A stretch of 64,000 nucleotides of DNA from Pseudomonas putida (GCF_028682175.1 NZ_JANHKS010000011.1:1-64000); one strand, 5' to 3'; shown: positions 42,864-52,802, counted from the first letter of the stretch. Notes: generated by a model from the sequence alone, not told the origin. Made by a program: numbers and translations.

Positions 42864-44639
42864 ATGGCTGAAGCCGTCGCCGATAACGTGCCCGCAAAAG
42901 CGGGTGCGACAGGAAGCAAGCCGATGTTCGGCCTGGCGTTCCTGCAAAATCTTTCCGAGATGACCATGCTGCGGCAGGTTGGCCTCATGGTCGGTCTGGC
43001 GGCCAGCGTGGCGATTGGTTTTGCCGTCGTGCTCTGGTCGCAACAGCCGGACTACAAGCCGCTGTATGGCAGCCTGTCGGGCATGGACACCAAGCAGGTG
43101 ATGGATACCCTGGCCCAGGCTGACATCCCGTACACCGTCGAGCCCAACTCCGGCGCCTTGCTGGTCAAGTCCGAAGACCTGTCCCGTGCCCGCATCAAGC
43201 TGGCCGGTGCCGGCATCGCGCAGAACGACGGCAACGTCGGCTTCGAGATCCTCGACAAGGACCAGGGCCTGGGCACCAGCCAGTTCATGGAAGCGACCCG
43301 TTATCGTCGCGGCCTGGAAGGCGAGCTTGCGCGTACCATTTCTGCCCTGAACAACATCAAGGCCGCCCGCGTGCACCTGGCGATCCCGAAGAGTTCGGTG
43401 TTCGTGCGTGACGATCGCAAACCTACCGCCTCGGTGCTGGTCGAGATGTACGCCGGCCGCACCCTGGAGCCCGGGCAGGTGGCCGCGATCGTCAATCTGG
43501 TGGCGACCAGCGTTCCCGAGCTGACCAAGTCCCAGGTCACCGTGGTCGACCAGAAAGGCAACCTGCTGTCCGATCAGGCGGAAAATTCCGAACTGACCAT
43601 GGCCGGCAAGCAATTCGACTACACCCGTCGCATGGAAGGCATGCTGACCCAGCGTGTGCAGAACATCCTGCAACCGGTGCTGGGCAATGATCGCTACAAG
43701 GCGGAAGTGTCGGCCGACGTTGACTTCAGCGCCGTGGAGTCCACTGCCGAAAGCTTCAACCCCGATCAGCCTGCACTGCGCAGCGAGCAGACCACCAACG
43801 AACAACGCTCCAGCAGCAGCGGTCCGCAAGGCGTGCCCGGTGCCCTGAGCAACCAGCCACCTGGCCCGGCCACCGCGCCGCAGACCACCGGTGGTGGTGC
43901 AGCCGGTGCCGCAGGCCCGATTGCCCCTGGCCAGCCACTGCTGGACGCTAACGGTCAGCAGATCATGGACCCGGCCACCGGCCAGCCAATGCTCGCGCCG
44001 TACCCGTCGGACAAGCGTAACCAGTCGACCAAGAACTTCGAGCTGGACCGTTCCATCAGCCACACCAAGCAGCAGCAGGGCAAGATCAATCGCCTGTCGG
44101 TTGCGGTAGTGGTGGACGATCAGGTCAAGGTCAACCCGGCCAATGGTGAAACCACCACCGTGCCGTGGACCGCCGACCAGTTGGCGCGCTTCACTCGCCT
44201 GGTGCAGGACGCGGTGGGCTTCGATGCCGCCCGTGGCGACAGCGTCAGCGTGATCAACGTGCCGTTCTCCACCGAGCGTGGCGAAGTGATCCCGGACATT
44301 GCCTTCTATCAGCAGCCGTGGTTCTGGGACATCGTCAAACAGGCGATGGGCGTGATCTTCATCCTGGTGCTGGTGTTCGGCGTGCTGCGTCCGGTGCTCA
44401 ACAACATCACCAATCCGAAAGGCAAGCATGCCGACGGTGACGTGGAACTGGGCGGCATGGTCGGCCTGGACGGCGAGCTGGCCAATGACCGCGTGAGCCT
44501 TGGCGGTCCGCAAAGCATCCTGCTGCCTAGCCCTACCGAGGGTTATGACGCGCAGCTCAACGCAATCAAGAGCCTGGTGGCCGAAGACCCGGCCCGTGTG
44601 GCTCAGGTCGTAAAAGAGTGGATCAACACAGATGAGTGA
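42864..44639 (+). CDS. fliF: flagellar MS-ring protein FliF
   Basis: Forms the MS ring in the inner membrane and templates the motor. A first membrane segment lies at about residues 38-60 (LMVGLAASVAIGFAVVLW) and a second at about 490-510 (AMGVIFILVLVFGVL), with periplasmic ring domains between; a Pro/Gly/Ala-rich loop occupies about 305-380. The C-terminal tail binds FliG. 591 residues is typical. It overlaps fliG by 8 bases. Confidence 0.97.
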   Translation: MAEAVADNVPAKAGATGSKPMFGLAFLQNLSEMTMLRQVGLMVGLAASVAIGFAVVLWSQQPDYKPLYGSLSGMDTKQVMDTLAQADIPYTVEPNSGALLVKSEDLSRARIKLAGAGIAQNDGNVGFEILDKDQGLGTSQFMEATRYRRGLEGELARTISALNNIKAARVHLAIPKSSVFVRDDRKPTASVLVEMYAGRTLEPGQVAAIVNLVATSVPELTKSQVTVVDQKGNLLSDQAENSELTMAGKQFDYTRRMEGMLTQRVQNILQPVLGNDRYKAEVSADVDFSAVESTAESFNPDQPALRSEQTTNEQRSSSSGPQGVPGALSNQPPGPATAPQTTGGGAAGAAGPIAPGQPLLDANGQQIMDPATGQPMLAPYPSDKRNQSTKNFELDRSISHTKQQQGKINRLSVAVVVDDQVKVNPANGETTTVPWTADQLARFTRLVQDAVGFDAARGDSVSVINVPFSTERGEVIPDIAFYQQPWFWDIVKQAMGVIFILVLVFGVLRPVLNNITNPKGKHADGDVELGGMVGLDGELANDRVSLGGPQSILLPSPTEGYDAQLNAIKSLVAEDPARVAQVVKEWINTDE

Positions 44640-45648
44640 GACTCGTGCAGCGGTCAAATTGACCCGCGTTGACAAGGCCGCGATCCTGCTGCTCACCCTG
44701 GGTGAGACGGACGCCGCGCAGGTTCTGCGTCACATGGGGCCCAAGGAGGTCCAGCGTGTGGGCGTGGCCATGGCGCAGATGCGCAGTGTGCACCGCGAGC
44801 AGGTCGAGCAGGTGATGGGCGAGTTCGTCGATCTGGTCGGTGACCAGACCGGCGTCGGCATAGGCTCGGACGGCTACATCCGCAAGATGCTCACCCAGGC
44901 GCTGGGCGAGGACAAGGCCAACGGTCTGATCGACCGCATCCTGCTGGGTGGCAACACCAGCGGTCTGGACAGCCTGAAGTGGATGGAACCGCGCGCGGTC
45001 GCCGACGTCATTCGTTACGAGCACCCGCAGATCCAGGCCATCGTCGTCGCTTATCTGGATGCCGACCAGGCCGGTGAAGTGCTGGGCCATTTCGACCACA
45101 AGGTGCGCCTGGACATCATCCTGCGCGTCTCGTCGTTGAACACCGTGCAGCCTGCGGCGCTCAAGGAATTGAACCAGATTCTCGAGAAGCAGTTCTCCGG
45201 CAACGCCAACACCTCGCGTACCACCCTGGGCGGGATCAAGCGTGCTGCGGACATCATGAACTTCCTCGACAGTTCGGTCGAAGGCCAGCTCATGGATTCG
45301 ATCCGCGAAGTGGACGAAGACCTCTCGACCCAGATCGAAGACCTCATGTTCGTCTTCAACAACCTGGCCGATGTCGACGATCGTGGCATCCAGGCCTTGT
45401 TGCGCGAAGTGTCTTCCGATGTGCTGGTGCTGGCCCTCAAGGGTTCGGACGACGCCATCAAGGAAAAGATTTTCAAGAACATGTCCAAGCGTGCCGCCGA
45501 ATTGCTGCGCGACGACCTGGAAGCCAAGGGCCCGGTTCGCGTCAGCGACGTGGAAACTGCACAGAAAGAGATCCTCACCATTGCCCGTCGTATGGCGGAG
45601 GCCGGGGAGATCGTTCTCGGCGGCAAAGGTGGCGAGGAAATGATTTAA
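44632..45648 (+). CDS. fliG: flagellar switch protein FliG
   Basis: Torque-generating rotor protein of the C ring, binding FliF and FliM. The N-terminal TRVDKAAILLLTLGETDAAQVLRHMGPKEVQ and the middle EHPQIQAIVVAYLD motif are characteristic; the C-terminal torque helix contains charged residues in MFVFNNLADVDDRGIQALLREVSSDVL. 338 residues is standard. It starts inside fliF, and fliH follows after 15 bases. Confidence 0.98.
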   Translation: MSETRAAVKLTRVDKAAILLLTLGETDAAQVLRHMGPKEVQRVGVAMAQMRSVHREQVEQVMGEFVDLVGDQTGVGIGSDGYIRKMLTQALGEDKANGLIDRILLGGNTSGLDSLKWMEPRAVADVIRYEHPQIQAIVVAYLDADQAGEVLGHFDHKVRLDIILRVSSLNTVQPAALKELNQILEKQFSGNANTSRTTLGGIKRAADIMNFLDSSVEGQLMDSIREVDEDLSTQIEDLMFVFNNLADVDDRGIQALLREVSSDVLVLALKGSDDAIKEKIFKNMSKRAAELLRDDLEAKGPVRVSDVETAQKEILTIARRMAEAGEIVLGGKGGEEMI

Positions 45649-45663
45649 CAGCAGGTGCAGTCG

Positions 45664-46479
45664 ATGTTCAGCTCCGATAAAGAAACGCCTAGCGAGCTCA
45701 TCCGCGCCAAGGACCTCAGTGGATTCGATGTCTGGGCCTTGCCCAGCTTCGATCCCCATGTCGAAGAACCCGAGCCGGAACCTGCGCCCGAGCCCGAACC
45801 TGCCGAAAGCGAAGAAGTGCCGCTGGAAGAAGTCCAGCCCATGACCCTCGAAGAGTTGGAGAGCATCCGTCAGGACGCCTACAACGAGGGCTTTGCCATC
45901 GGCGAGAAGGAAGGCTTCCACAGTACCCAGCTCAAGGTTCGCCAGGAGGCGGACATCGCCCTGGCCGCCAAGCTGCAAAGCCTGGAGACCCTGATGAGCC
46001 ATCTGTTCGAGCCTATCGCCGATCAGGACGCGCACATCGAGAAGGCCATGGTGACCCTGGTCGAGCACGTCGCCCGCCAGGTGATCCAGCGCGAGCTGAA
46101 AACCGATTCTAGCCAGATCGGCAAAGTATTGCAGGATGCCCTGCGCATGCTGCCGATGGGCGCTACCAACGTGCGGATCCTGATCAATTCCCAGGATTTC
46201 GACCAGGTGAAGGCCCTGCGTGATCGCCATGAAGAAAACTGGCGCATCCTTGAAGACGACACCCTGCAACCCGGCGGTTGCCGCGTGGAAACCGAACACA
46301 GCCGCATCGATGCCAGCGTTGAGACGCGCCTGAGCGTGGCGATCGCCAAGATGTTCGACCAGCTTCACGAACAGGCGCTGCACCCGGCCGTCCCGGACGT
46401 GAGTGTCGATCTGGACGCCGCGATCAAGAGCGCCGAAAGCGCCCTGCAGAAACAGTCGGACGCCTCCGATGCGTCTTGA
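45664..46479 (+). CDS. fliH: flagellar export apparatus protein FliH
   Basis: Stator-like regulator of the FliI export ATPase. ATG 45664 is chosen because CAGG lies 8 bases before it; an upstream GTG three codons earlier has none. The 271-residue protein has an acidic Pro/Glu-rich region (about 40-60, [23 protein letters not shown]), a central coiled part with [16 protein letters not shown], and a C-terminal domain with [13 protein letters not shown] and [18 protein letters not shown]. It overlaps fliI by 11 bases. Confidence 0.95.
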   Translation: MFSSDKETPSELIRAKDLSGFDVWALPSFDPHVEEPEPEPAPEPEPAESEEVPLEEVQPMTLEELESIRQDAYNEGFAIGEKEGFHSTQLKVRQEADIALAAKLQSLETLMSHLFEPIADQDAHIEKAMVTLVEHVARQVIQRELKTDSSQIGKVLQDALRMLPMGATNVRILINSQDFDQVKALRDRHEENWRILEDDTLQPGGCRVETEHSRIDASVETRLSVAIAKMFDQLHEQALHPAVPDVSVDLDAAIKSAESALQKQSDASDAS

Positions 46480-47827
46480 GCGCACCAGCTTCGGCAAGCG
46501 CCTGAGCACCTACGCCGATGCCATTACCTTGCCGGTACAGCCGGTGGTGGAAGGGCGCCTGCTGCGCATGGTCGGCCTGACCCTCGAAGCCGAGGGCCTG
46601 CGCGCCGCCATGGGCAGCCGTTGTGTGGTCATCAACGACGACAGCCATCACCCGGTTGAAGTCGAAGCGGAAGTCATGGGCTTCGCCGGCGGCAAGGTGT
46701 TCCTGATGCCGGTCGGCAGCGTGGCCGGTATTGCGCCGGGTGCGCGCGTGGTGCCTCTGCCTGATACCGGTCGTTTGCCCATGGGCATGACCATGCTCGG
46801 TCGCGTCCTCGATGGCGCCGGTCGTCCGCTGGACGGCAAGGGCGGCATGAAGGCCGAAGACTGGGTGCCGCTGGACGGCCCGACCATCAACCCGCTCAAG
46901 CGCGACCCCATCAGCCAGCCGCTGGATGTGGGCATTCGTTGCATCAACGGTTTGTTGACGGTAGGTCGCGGCCAGCGTCTGGGCCTGTTCGCCGGTACCG
47001 GTGTGGGTAAGTCCGTGCTGCTGGGCATGATGACCCGCTTCACCGAGGCCGACATCATCGTGGTCGGGCTGATCGGCGAACGGGGTCGCGAGGTGAAGGA
47101 GTTCATCGAGCACATTCTTGGCGAAGAGGGCCTCAAGCGTTCGGTGGTGGTGGCGTCCCCAGCCGACGACGCGCCGCTGATGCGTCTGCGCGCTGCCATG
47201 TATTGCACGCGCATCGCAGAATATTTCCGCGACAAGGGCAAGAACGTCCTGTTGCTGATGGATTCGCTGACCCGTTTCGCCCAGGCCCAGCGGGAAATCG
47301 CCCTGGCCATCGGCGAGCCGCCCGCGACCAAGGGCTATCCGCCCTCGGTGTTCGCCAAGCTGCCCAAGCTGGTGGAGCGCGCGGGCAATGCGGAGAAAGG
47401 CGGCGGGTCGATCACCGCGTTCTACACCGTACTGTCCGAAGGCGACGACCAGCAGGACCCGATTGCCGACTCGGCGCGGGGTGTGCTGGACGGTCACATC
47501 GTGCTGTCCAGGCGGCTGGCCGAGGAGGGGCATTACCCGGCCATCGACATCGAAGCGTCCATCAGCCGGGTCATGCCGTCGGTGGTCGATGCGCAGCACA
47601 TGACCCAGGCGCAGTACTTCAAACAGCTGTGGTCGCGCTATCAACAGAGCCGCGACCTCATCAGCGTGGGCGCCTATGTGGCCGGCGGCGACCGCGAGAC
47701 AGACCTTGCGATCAACCTGCAACCGCAACTGGTGCAATACCTGCGTCAGGGCTTGCACGACAACGAGAGCATGCAAAGCAGCGAGGCGCAGTTGGCGCGC
47801 ATCTTCAATCCTCAGGCGGCTGGCTGA
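46469..47827 (+). CDS. fliI: flagellum-specific ATPase FliI
   Basis: Hexameric F1-like ATPase that powers or assists flagellar export. Walker A AGTGVGKS is at residues 175-182 and Walker B in [34 protein letters not shown] and the [19 protein letters not shown] loop are typical. The ATG at 46469 gives the family start [12 protein letters not shown] and 452 residues. It overlaps fliH; fliJ begins 6 bases after its stop. Confidence 0.98.
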   Translation: MRLERTSFGKRLSTYADAITLPVQPVVEGRLLRMVGLTLEAEGLRAAMGSRCVVINDDSHHPVEVEAEVMGFAGGKVFLMPVGSVAGIAPGARVVPLPDTGRLPMGMTMLGRVLDGAGRPLDGKGGMKAEDWVPLDGPTINPLKRDPISQPLDVGIRCINGLLTVGRGQRLGLFAGTGVGKSVLLGMMTRFTEADIIVVGLIGERGREVKEFIEHILGEEGLKRSVVVASPADDAPLMRLRAAMYCTRIAEYFRDKGKNVLLLMDSLTRFAQAQREIALAIGEPPATKGYPPSVFAKLPKLVERAGNAEKGGGSITAFYTVLSEGDDQQDPIADSARGVLDGHIVLSRRLAEEGHYPAIDIEASISRVMPSVVDAQHMTQAQYFKQLWSRYQQSRDLISVGAYVAGGDRETDLAINLQPQLVQYLRQGLHDNESMQSSEAQLARIFNPQAAG

Positions 47828-47833
47828 TAACCC

Positions 47834-48283
47834 ATGGCCCAGACCCGCGCATCGCGCCTGGCGCCCGTGGTGGACATGGCCGAAAGCGCCGAAAAGACCG
47901 CCGCCCAGCGTTTGGGGCATTTTCAGGGCCAGGTCCGGCTGGCCGAGAACAAACTCGGCGAGCTCGAAAAATTCCGCGCCGATTACCAGCAGCAATGGAT
48001 CGACAAAGGCTCGGTGGGCGTGTCTGGCCAGTGGCTGATGAACTACCAGCGCTTTCTCAATCAGCTGGAAACGGCCGTCAGCCAGCAACGCCAGAGCCTG
48101 ACCTGGCACCAGAACAACCTCAACAAAGCCCGCGGCGAGTGGCAAAAGGCATACGCCCGCGTCGAAGGCCTGCGCAAACTGGTGCAACGCTACATCGACG
48201 AAGCCCGCGCCGCGGAAGACAAACGCGAGCAAAAACTCCTCGACGAACTCTCCCAGCGCCTCCCCCGGCAGCAGCCGTTCTAG
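47834..48283 (+). CDS. fliJ: flagellar export chaperone FliJ
   Basis: A 149-residue coiled-coil protein that sits in the FliI ring and cycles chaperones. Nearly the whole length is heptad-like helix (SAEKTAAQRLGHFQGQVRLAENKLGELEKF, then VSQQRQSLTWHQNNLNKARGEW). It ends the fliE-J group and is followed by REP elements rather than a terminator. Confidence 0.94.
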   Translation: MAQTRASRLAPVVDMAESAEKTAAQRLGHFQGQVRLAENKLGELEKFRADYQQQWIDKGSVGVSGQWLMNYQRFLNQLETAVSQQRQSLTWHQNNLNKARGEWQKAYARVEGLRKLVQRYIDEARAAEDKREQKLLDELSQRLPRQQPF

Positions 48284-48330
48284 CCGCTTCAGATGTCGGC
48301 TGTGATGCGTGGCGCGTCAGCGATGAATCC

Positions 48331-48421
48331 CTGTGGGAGCGGGCTTGCCCGCGAAAGCGTCATATCGGACCCTTCAATGTCGTATGGTCCGCCCCCTTCG
48401 CGGGCAAGCCCGCTCCCACAG
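48331..48421. repeat. REP palindrome pair after fliJ
   Basis: GTGGGAGCGGGCTTGCCCGCGA family, inverted pair, 48 bases after the fliJ stop. Confidence 0.85.
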
Positions 48422-48438
48422 TTCTATGATCCCCAGTC

Positions 48439-48506
48439 CCGTAGCAGCACGGCTTGCCGGCGGGGCGATTTCGAGAGCGCCATCGCGGGCAAGCGCGCTC
48501 CTACAG
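48439..48506. repeat. hybrid REP pair from two families
   Basis: The left arm is GTAGCAGCACGGCTTGCCGGCG and the right arm is CGCGGGCAAGCGCGCTCCTAC, the inverse of the family at 43-130. Arms of different families in one pair suggest insertion or recombination. The remaining bases to 48684 hold nothing I can name apart from the hsbA upstream region. Confidence 0.7.
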
Positions 48507-48684
48507 GCACAGACACCGCATGCCCGGCCGGTGGTGCGCGACGTCAGGCGAGCAATCAAACCACCCAACTCCACCCCAGTCAGATCACTTCCATCATGAC
48601 TGTAGGAATCTTCCATTTGCCGCGCCGCACAAGGGGTGCTAAAACTTCATCCGTCTGACGCCGTTTCATATAAGGGATTTGCCA

Positions 48685-48987
48685 ATGTCAGTTACTTCCG
48701 AGCGCTCTCCTGACAAGCAGAAGCTGACCATCAAGATCAAAGGACGGTTCGATTTTTCCACGCACCAGGATTTTCGCGGTGCGTACGAGCGAGAAACCGA
48801 CGCCAAGCATTACGTAGTCGATCTGAAGGAAACCAACTACCTCGACAGCTCGGCGCTGGGCATGCTCCTGCTGCTGCGCGATCACGCCGGCGGCGAACGC
48901 GCCGATGTACGGTTGGAAAACTGCAGCGCCGACGTCATCAAAATCCTCGCCATTTCCAACTTCTCCAAACTCTTCAACATCGGCTAA
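48685..48987 (+). CDS. hsbA: STAS anti-sigma factor antagonist HsbA
   Basis: A 100-residue STAS-domain protein. The phosphorylatable serine motif is YLDSSALGMLLLL with Ser56 as the likely site, the same position as in P. aeruginosa HsbA. ATG 48685 is chosen over an in-frame TTG two codons earlier; a weak AAGGGAT site precedes it. HsbA links the HptB phosphorelay to FlgM and to a diguanylate cyclase, so it decides between swimming and surface growth. It shares one base with hsbR, its kinase/phosphatase partner. In P. aeruginosa the trio lies at another flagellar locus. Confidence 0.9.
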   Translation: MSVTSERSPDKQKLTIKIKGRFDFSTHQDFRGAYERETDAKHYVVDLKETNYLDSSALGMLLLLRDHAGGERADVRLENCSADVIKILAISNFSKLFNIG

Positions 48988-50699
48988 TGGCGGGTTCTGC
49001 GCCACCCGAGCGCCTGACGATACTCATCGCCGACGACAACGCCAGCGACCGCATGCTGCTCTCGGCGATCATCAGCCGCCTGGGGCATGAGGTCCAGAGC
49101 GCCTGCGATGGCGAAGAAGCCGTCGGACTGTTCGAGCGCAGGCGCCCGCAACTGGTCCTGATGGACGCCCTGATGCCGGTCATGGACGGCTTCGAGGCGG
49201 CCCGCCGGATCAAGGAACTGGCCGGCGAAGCGCTGGTGCCGATCATCTTCCTCACCTCCATGAGCGAAGGCGAGGGCCTGGCGCGCTGCCTGGATGCCGG
49301 CGGCGATGACTTCATCACCAAGCCCTACAACCCCATCGTGCTGGCCGCCAAGATCAACGCGATGAACCGCCTGCGCCTGTTGCAGGAAACCGTCCTGCAG
49401 CAGCGCGACATGATCGCCCGCCACCATAAATACTTGCTCAACGAGCAGCGCGTGGCCAAGGCGGTGTTCGACCAGATCGCTCACTCGGGCTGCCTCAACG
49501 CCCCCAACATTCGTTATCTGCAGTCGCCTTACGCGCTGTTCAACGGCGACCTGCTGCTGGCGGCGTGGGCGCCGTCGGGCAACATGCATGTGCTGCTTGG
49601 GGACTTCACAGGGCACGGCCTGCCGGCCGCCGTCGGGGCAATGCCGCTGGCCGAAGTGTTCTACGGCATGACGGCCAAGGGCTACGGCCTCCCAGAAACC
49701 CTGCGCGAGATGAACGCCAAGCTCAAGCGCATCCTGCCGGTGGACATGTTCTGCTGCGCGGCGCTGGTGTGCGTCAACTTCAAGCAGCAACTGGTGGAAG
49801 TCTGGAACGGCGGCCTGCCTGATGGCTACCTGCTGCATGCCGACGGGCGACCCCACACGCCGCTGGTGTCGGCGCACCTGCCGCTGGGCGTGCTGGGTGC
49901 CGGCAGCTTCGATGACAATACCCAGGTCTACCCCTTTGCCCCCGGCGACCGGGTGTTCCTGCTGTCTGACGGCGTGGTGGACAGCACCGACGAAAATGGC
50001 GAGATGTTTGGCTCGCGGCGGTTGCAGAACGTTTTCGTCACCAACCGCAACCCGGCCTCGCTCATGGAAGAAGTGCAATGGGCGCTCGCGCGGTTTCGCG
50101 GTCAAGTCCGTGACGATGTGAGCATGCTGGAAGTGGGCTTCAACGAGCCCGAGCTTCTGGGCACGCCGTCGGTGATCTACACCGACAGCGGCGATTCGAG
50201 CCCGCTGGACTGGGCCGCCAGCTTCGAATTCCGTGCCTCGACCCTCAAGCGCTTCAACCCGCTGCCCTACCTGTTGCAACTGCTCCAGGAAGTGCATGGC
50301 CTGCGCCTGCAGAGCAGCGAGCTCTATACCGTGATGTCCGAGCTGTACAGCAACGCCCTGGAGCACGGGGTGCTGGGGCTGGATTCGGCACTCAAGCGCG
50401 ATGCCGAGGGTTTTGCCCTTTACTACCAGTTGCGCGCCGAGCGTCTGGAGAACATGGAAGGCGGGTTCATACGATTTAGTTTCCAGATAATTCCGGTCGG
50501 GCAGGGTGGGCGGCTGATCGTCGAAGTTCACGACAGCGGCAATGGTTTCGACGTCGAGAGGGTGCTGGCGTTGCCCCCTGCGGTCAACCAGTTGTCCGGG
50601 CGCGGGCTCAACCTGGTCCGGCAATTGAGTAATGAGTGCCATTGGTCCCCGGACGGGCGCACTGCCCGTGTAGAGTTCGCTTGGGAGGGTCTGGCATAA
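48987..50699 (+). CDS. hsbR: response regulator with PP2C phosphatase and anti-sigma kinase domains, HsbR
   Basis: A 570-residue three-domain switch. The REC domain (residues 1-125) has ADDNASD and phospho-acceptor Asp60 in VLMDALMP. A coiled linker leads to a SpoIIE-type PP2C domain (about 160-380) with GDFTGHGLPAAVGAMPLAEVFY and LSDGVVDSTDENGEMFG. The C-terminal HATPase (about 400-565) has YSNALEHGVLGL and DSGNGFD. It dephosphorylates or phosphorylates HsbA depending on HptB-driven REC phosphorylation. Overlaps hsbA by one base. Confidence 0.92.
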   Translation: MAGSAPPERLTILIADDNASDRMLLSAIISRLGHEVQSACDGEEAVGLFERRRPQLVLMDALMPVMDGFEAARRIKELAGEALVPIIFLTSMSEGEGLARCLDAGGDDFITKPYNPIVLAAKINAMNRLRLLQETVLQQRDMIARHHKYLLNEQRVAKAVFDQIAHSGCLNAPNIRYLQSPYALFNGDLLLAAWAPSGNMHVLLGDFTGHGLPAAVGAMPLAEVFYGMTAKGYGLPETLREMNAKLKRILPVDMFCCAALVCVNFKQQLVEVWNGGLPDGYLLHADGRPHTPLVSAHLPLGVLGAGSFDDNTQVYPFAPGDRVFLLSDGVVDSTDENGEMFGSRRLQNVFVTNRNPASLMEEVQWALARFRGQVRDDVSMLEVGFNEPELLGTPSVIYTDSGDSSPLDWAASFEFRASTLKRFNPLPYLLQLLQEVHGLRLQSSELYTVMSELYSNALEHGVLGLDSALKRDAEGFALYYQLRAERLENMEGGFIRFSFQIIPVGQGGRLIVEVHDSGNGFDVERVLALPPAVNQLSGRGLNLVRQLSNECHWSPDGRTARVEFAWEGLA

Positions 50700-50733
50700 T
50701 CCGGCGCTTTCTTGATCAAGGAGCGAGCAAGCA

Positions 50734-51123
50734 GTGAAAAATCATATGGATCTAAACGTCCTCGGGACGCTGCGTGACGTCATGGAAGGGGAATACCCGG
50801 CGCTGCTGGAGGTATTCATCAAGGATTCCGAACGACGTGTCATCGAGCTCAATGAGCTCATTCAATCAGCCGATTTTTCCTCCCCCGGCCCGCTCCAGCT
50901 CAAGCAACTGGCCGACAAGGTCCACAGCTTCAAGGGCAGTTGCAGCAACATGGGCGCCGCACACCTGGCCGACCTGTGCCGCGAGCTGGAAGACCAGGCG
51001 CGCAGCCCGGCGCCCCCCGGTGCTGCTGAAATCCGCCAGAGCGTCGCGGCGATCACCAGCGAATTTGCCGTGGTGCGCGATCTATTCGACGTACAACTGG
51101 AGTCTGCGCTCAAGGGATTCTGA
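50734..51123 (+). CDS. hptB: histidine phosphotransfer protein HptB
   Basis: A 129-residue Hpt protein with phospho-acceptor His64 in VHSFKGSCSNMGAAHLADLCRELE. It relays phosphate from hybrid kinases to HsbR. GTG 50734 is preferred: AAGGAG is 9 bases upstream, while the ATG four codons later would be 21 bases away. It is 34 bases after hsbR, in the order hsbA-hsbR-hptB. A sigma54 promoter for fliK follows. Confidence 0.92.
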   Translation: MKNHMDLNVLGTLRDVMEGEYPALLEVFIKDSERRVIELNELIQSADFSSPGPLQLKQLADKVHSFKGSCSNMGAAHLADLCRELEDQARSPAPPGAAEIRQSVAAITSEFAVVRDLFDVQLESALKGF

Positions 51124-51150
51124 GCCGGCAATCTGTCCCATCCCGAAAGC

Positions 51151-51167
51151 TGGCCCGCCATTTGCTT
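51151..51167 (+). promoter_or_regulatory. sigma54 promoter for fliK
   Basis: TGGCCCGCCATTTGCTT has exact GG-N10-GC spacing and lies 35 bases before the fliK start. Confidence 0.75.
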
Positions 51168-51202
51168 GATCTCCGCGCAATCGTGCTTTTGCGGAGATCA
51201 AC

Positions 51203-52636
51203 ATGGCCCTTGCCAACAACCCTTTACTTACGGCCCTGACGGCTGCCAAAGCCCAGAAAGCCAGCGCCGCCAATTCGGTAAAGGCGCCAGACCCCGTCAA
51301 GGACAACGCTTCCAGCTTCTCGACGGTATTTGCCAAGCAGGCCGCGCCCAAGTCTTCCAGCGTCGATGACAGCCCGCCCAAGCCCGCCAGCGCCAAGAGT
51401 CCGGCAGCGACCGACAAGCATGGCGCCAGCCAATCGTCTGCCGCCTCCGACAAGACGGTTGCCGATAACGGCAATGGCTTGCCTGGCAACAAGGCGGTGA
51501 ATGCCAAGCCGGATAACGCCTCCGGTAAGGACAACGACGAGGACGACGATACCGACGACACCTCCGATTCCGCGACCTCGGCCACCGATCCGACGGTAGC
51601 TGACGGCACTGTCACTGACCCGGTCGTCGATCCGTCGCTGATCGTTGCCACCCCCGTGGTCGAGCCTGCGCCGGTCCAGCCCGACGTCGCCGCGCAGCCG
51701 GTGATCGATCCGGCGTTGCTGGCCGGCACCGCCCCGGTTGTGCCGCCACCGGTGGTGCAGGCGCCGACCGACGCCACCGATGACACCTTCGACCCGTCGG
51801 CCGATCCTCTGGAAGGCTTGACGGCGGTTCAGGTGGCCCTGGAGAACAAGGCCCAGCAAAGCGCCCAGGCGAATGCGGCCGTGAAGGGCGCAGGCCATGA
51901 CGCCGGCAAGCAGGACCCCAACGCCGATGCAGCGCAGCAGCTTGCCGGTAACCTGGCGGCGCTGGGCGATCAGCCTGTGGACAAGAGCACCACCGAGGGT
52001 GGCGGCGACAAGGCCTTTGCCGGGCTGTTGGCCGATGGCCTCAAGGATGTGAAGGGCGCCACCGGCGACACCCGGGTGGACAACTTCGCCGAGCGTCTGG
52101 CGGCATTGTCCCAGGCCGCCCAGGTGAAAACCGGCTCCGCGACGCCAGCGACCCCGCTCAATCAGCCGCTGGCCATGAACCAGAGCGGCTGGACCGAGGG
52201 CGTGATCAACCGCGTCATGTACCTGTCCAGCCAGAATCTGAAGCAGGCCGACATCCAGCTGGAACCGGCCGAACTGGGACGCCTGGACATTCGCGTCAAT
52301 ATGGCGGCAGACCAGCAGACCCAGGTCACCTTCATGAGCGCCCACGTCGGTGTGCGTGAAGCGCTGGAAAACCAGATGTCGCGCCTGCGTGATTCCTTCG
52401 CCCAGCAGGGCATGGGGCAGGTCGATGTCAACGTGGCCGACCAGGGCCGTGGCTGGCAACAGCAGGCCCAGCAGCAGTCGGGTGGTGACGCCCAGCGCGG
52501 CAATGGCACCAGTGGTTCGGGCAATGGCAGCGGCAGCGACCTGATCGCCGATGGCGCCCCGGTGGATGCCGCAACCGCCGCCGCCAGCGCCCCGTTGCAG
52601 GTGGTGGGTTCAAGCGCGGTCGATTATTACGCCTGA
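51203..52636 (+). CDS. fliK: flagellar hook-length control protein FliK
   Basis: Measures the hook and switches export from hook to filament proteins. The N-terminal 300 residues are Ala/Asp/Pro/Thr-rich and unfolded-looking, the ruler part; residues 300-420 hold the compact Flg_hook domain with LKQADIQLEPAELGRLDIRVNM and VREALENQMSRLRDSFAQQGM. 477 residues, variable in the family. It has its own sigma54 promoter, and a REP pair follows. Confidence 0.94.
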   Translation: MALANNPLLTALTAAKAQKASAANSVKAPDPVKDNASSFSTVFAKQAAPKSSSVDDSPPKPASAKSPAATDKHGASQSSAASDKTVADNGNGLPGNKAVNAKPDNASGKDNDEDDDTDDTSDSATSATDPTVADGTVTDPVVDPSLIVATPVVEPAPVQPDVAAQPVIDPALLAGTAPVVPPPVVQAPTDATDDTFDPSADPLEGLTAVQVALENKAQQSAQANAAVKGAGHDAGKQDPNADAAQQLAGNLAALGDQPVDKSTTEGGGDKAFAGLLADGLKDVKGATGDTRVDNFAERLAALSQAAQVKTGSATPATPLNQPLAMNQSGWTEGVINRVMYLSSQNLKQADIQLEPAELGRLDIRVNMAADQQTQVTFMSAHVGVREALENQMSRLRDSFAQQGMGQVDVNVADQGRGWQQQAQQQSGGDAQRGNGTSGSGNGSGSDLIADGAPVDAATAAASAPLQVVGSSAVDYYA

Positions 52637-52656
52637 CCCCCAATAGCTACTCCGAC

Positions 52657-52752
52657 CCCGTAGCAGCACGGCTTGCCGGCGGGAGCGATACTTCAGTCAA
52701 CTCATCAATGACTGACCCACCGCTCCCGCCGGCAAGCCGTGCTGCTACGGGG
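52657..52752. repeat. REP palindrome pair after fliK
   Basis: Inverted pair of CCCGTAGCAGCACGGCTTGC elements, the same family as in the 402-bp array, with about 45 bases between arms. Confidence 0.85.
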
Positions 52753-52785
52753 TTTCTCGTTTGATGTCTCGTCCAGCGCCAACTC

Positions 52786-52802
52786 TGGCACAACCCTTGC
52801 TC
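52786..52802 (+). promoter_or_regulatory. sigma54 promoter for the fliL operon
   Basis: TGGCACAACCCTTGCTC has exact GG-N10-GC spacing and near-consensus sequence; fliL begins 51 bases after it. It should serve fliLMNOPQR-flhB. Confidence 0.85.

Noticed and set aside
48640-48667. sigma28-like site before hsbA
   Set aside because: TAAAACTT is followed by GCCGTTTC at 12 rather than 11 bases; both elements are too weak.
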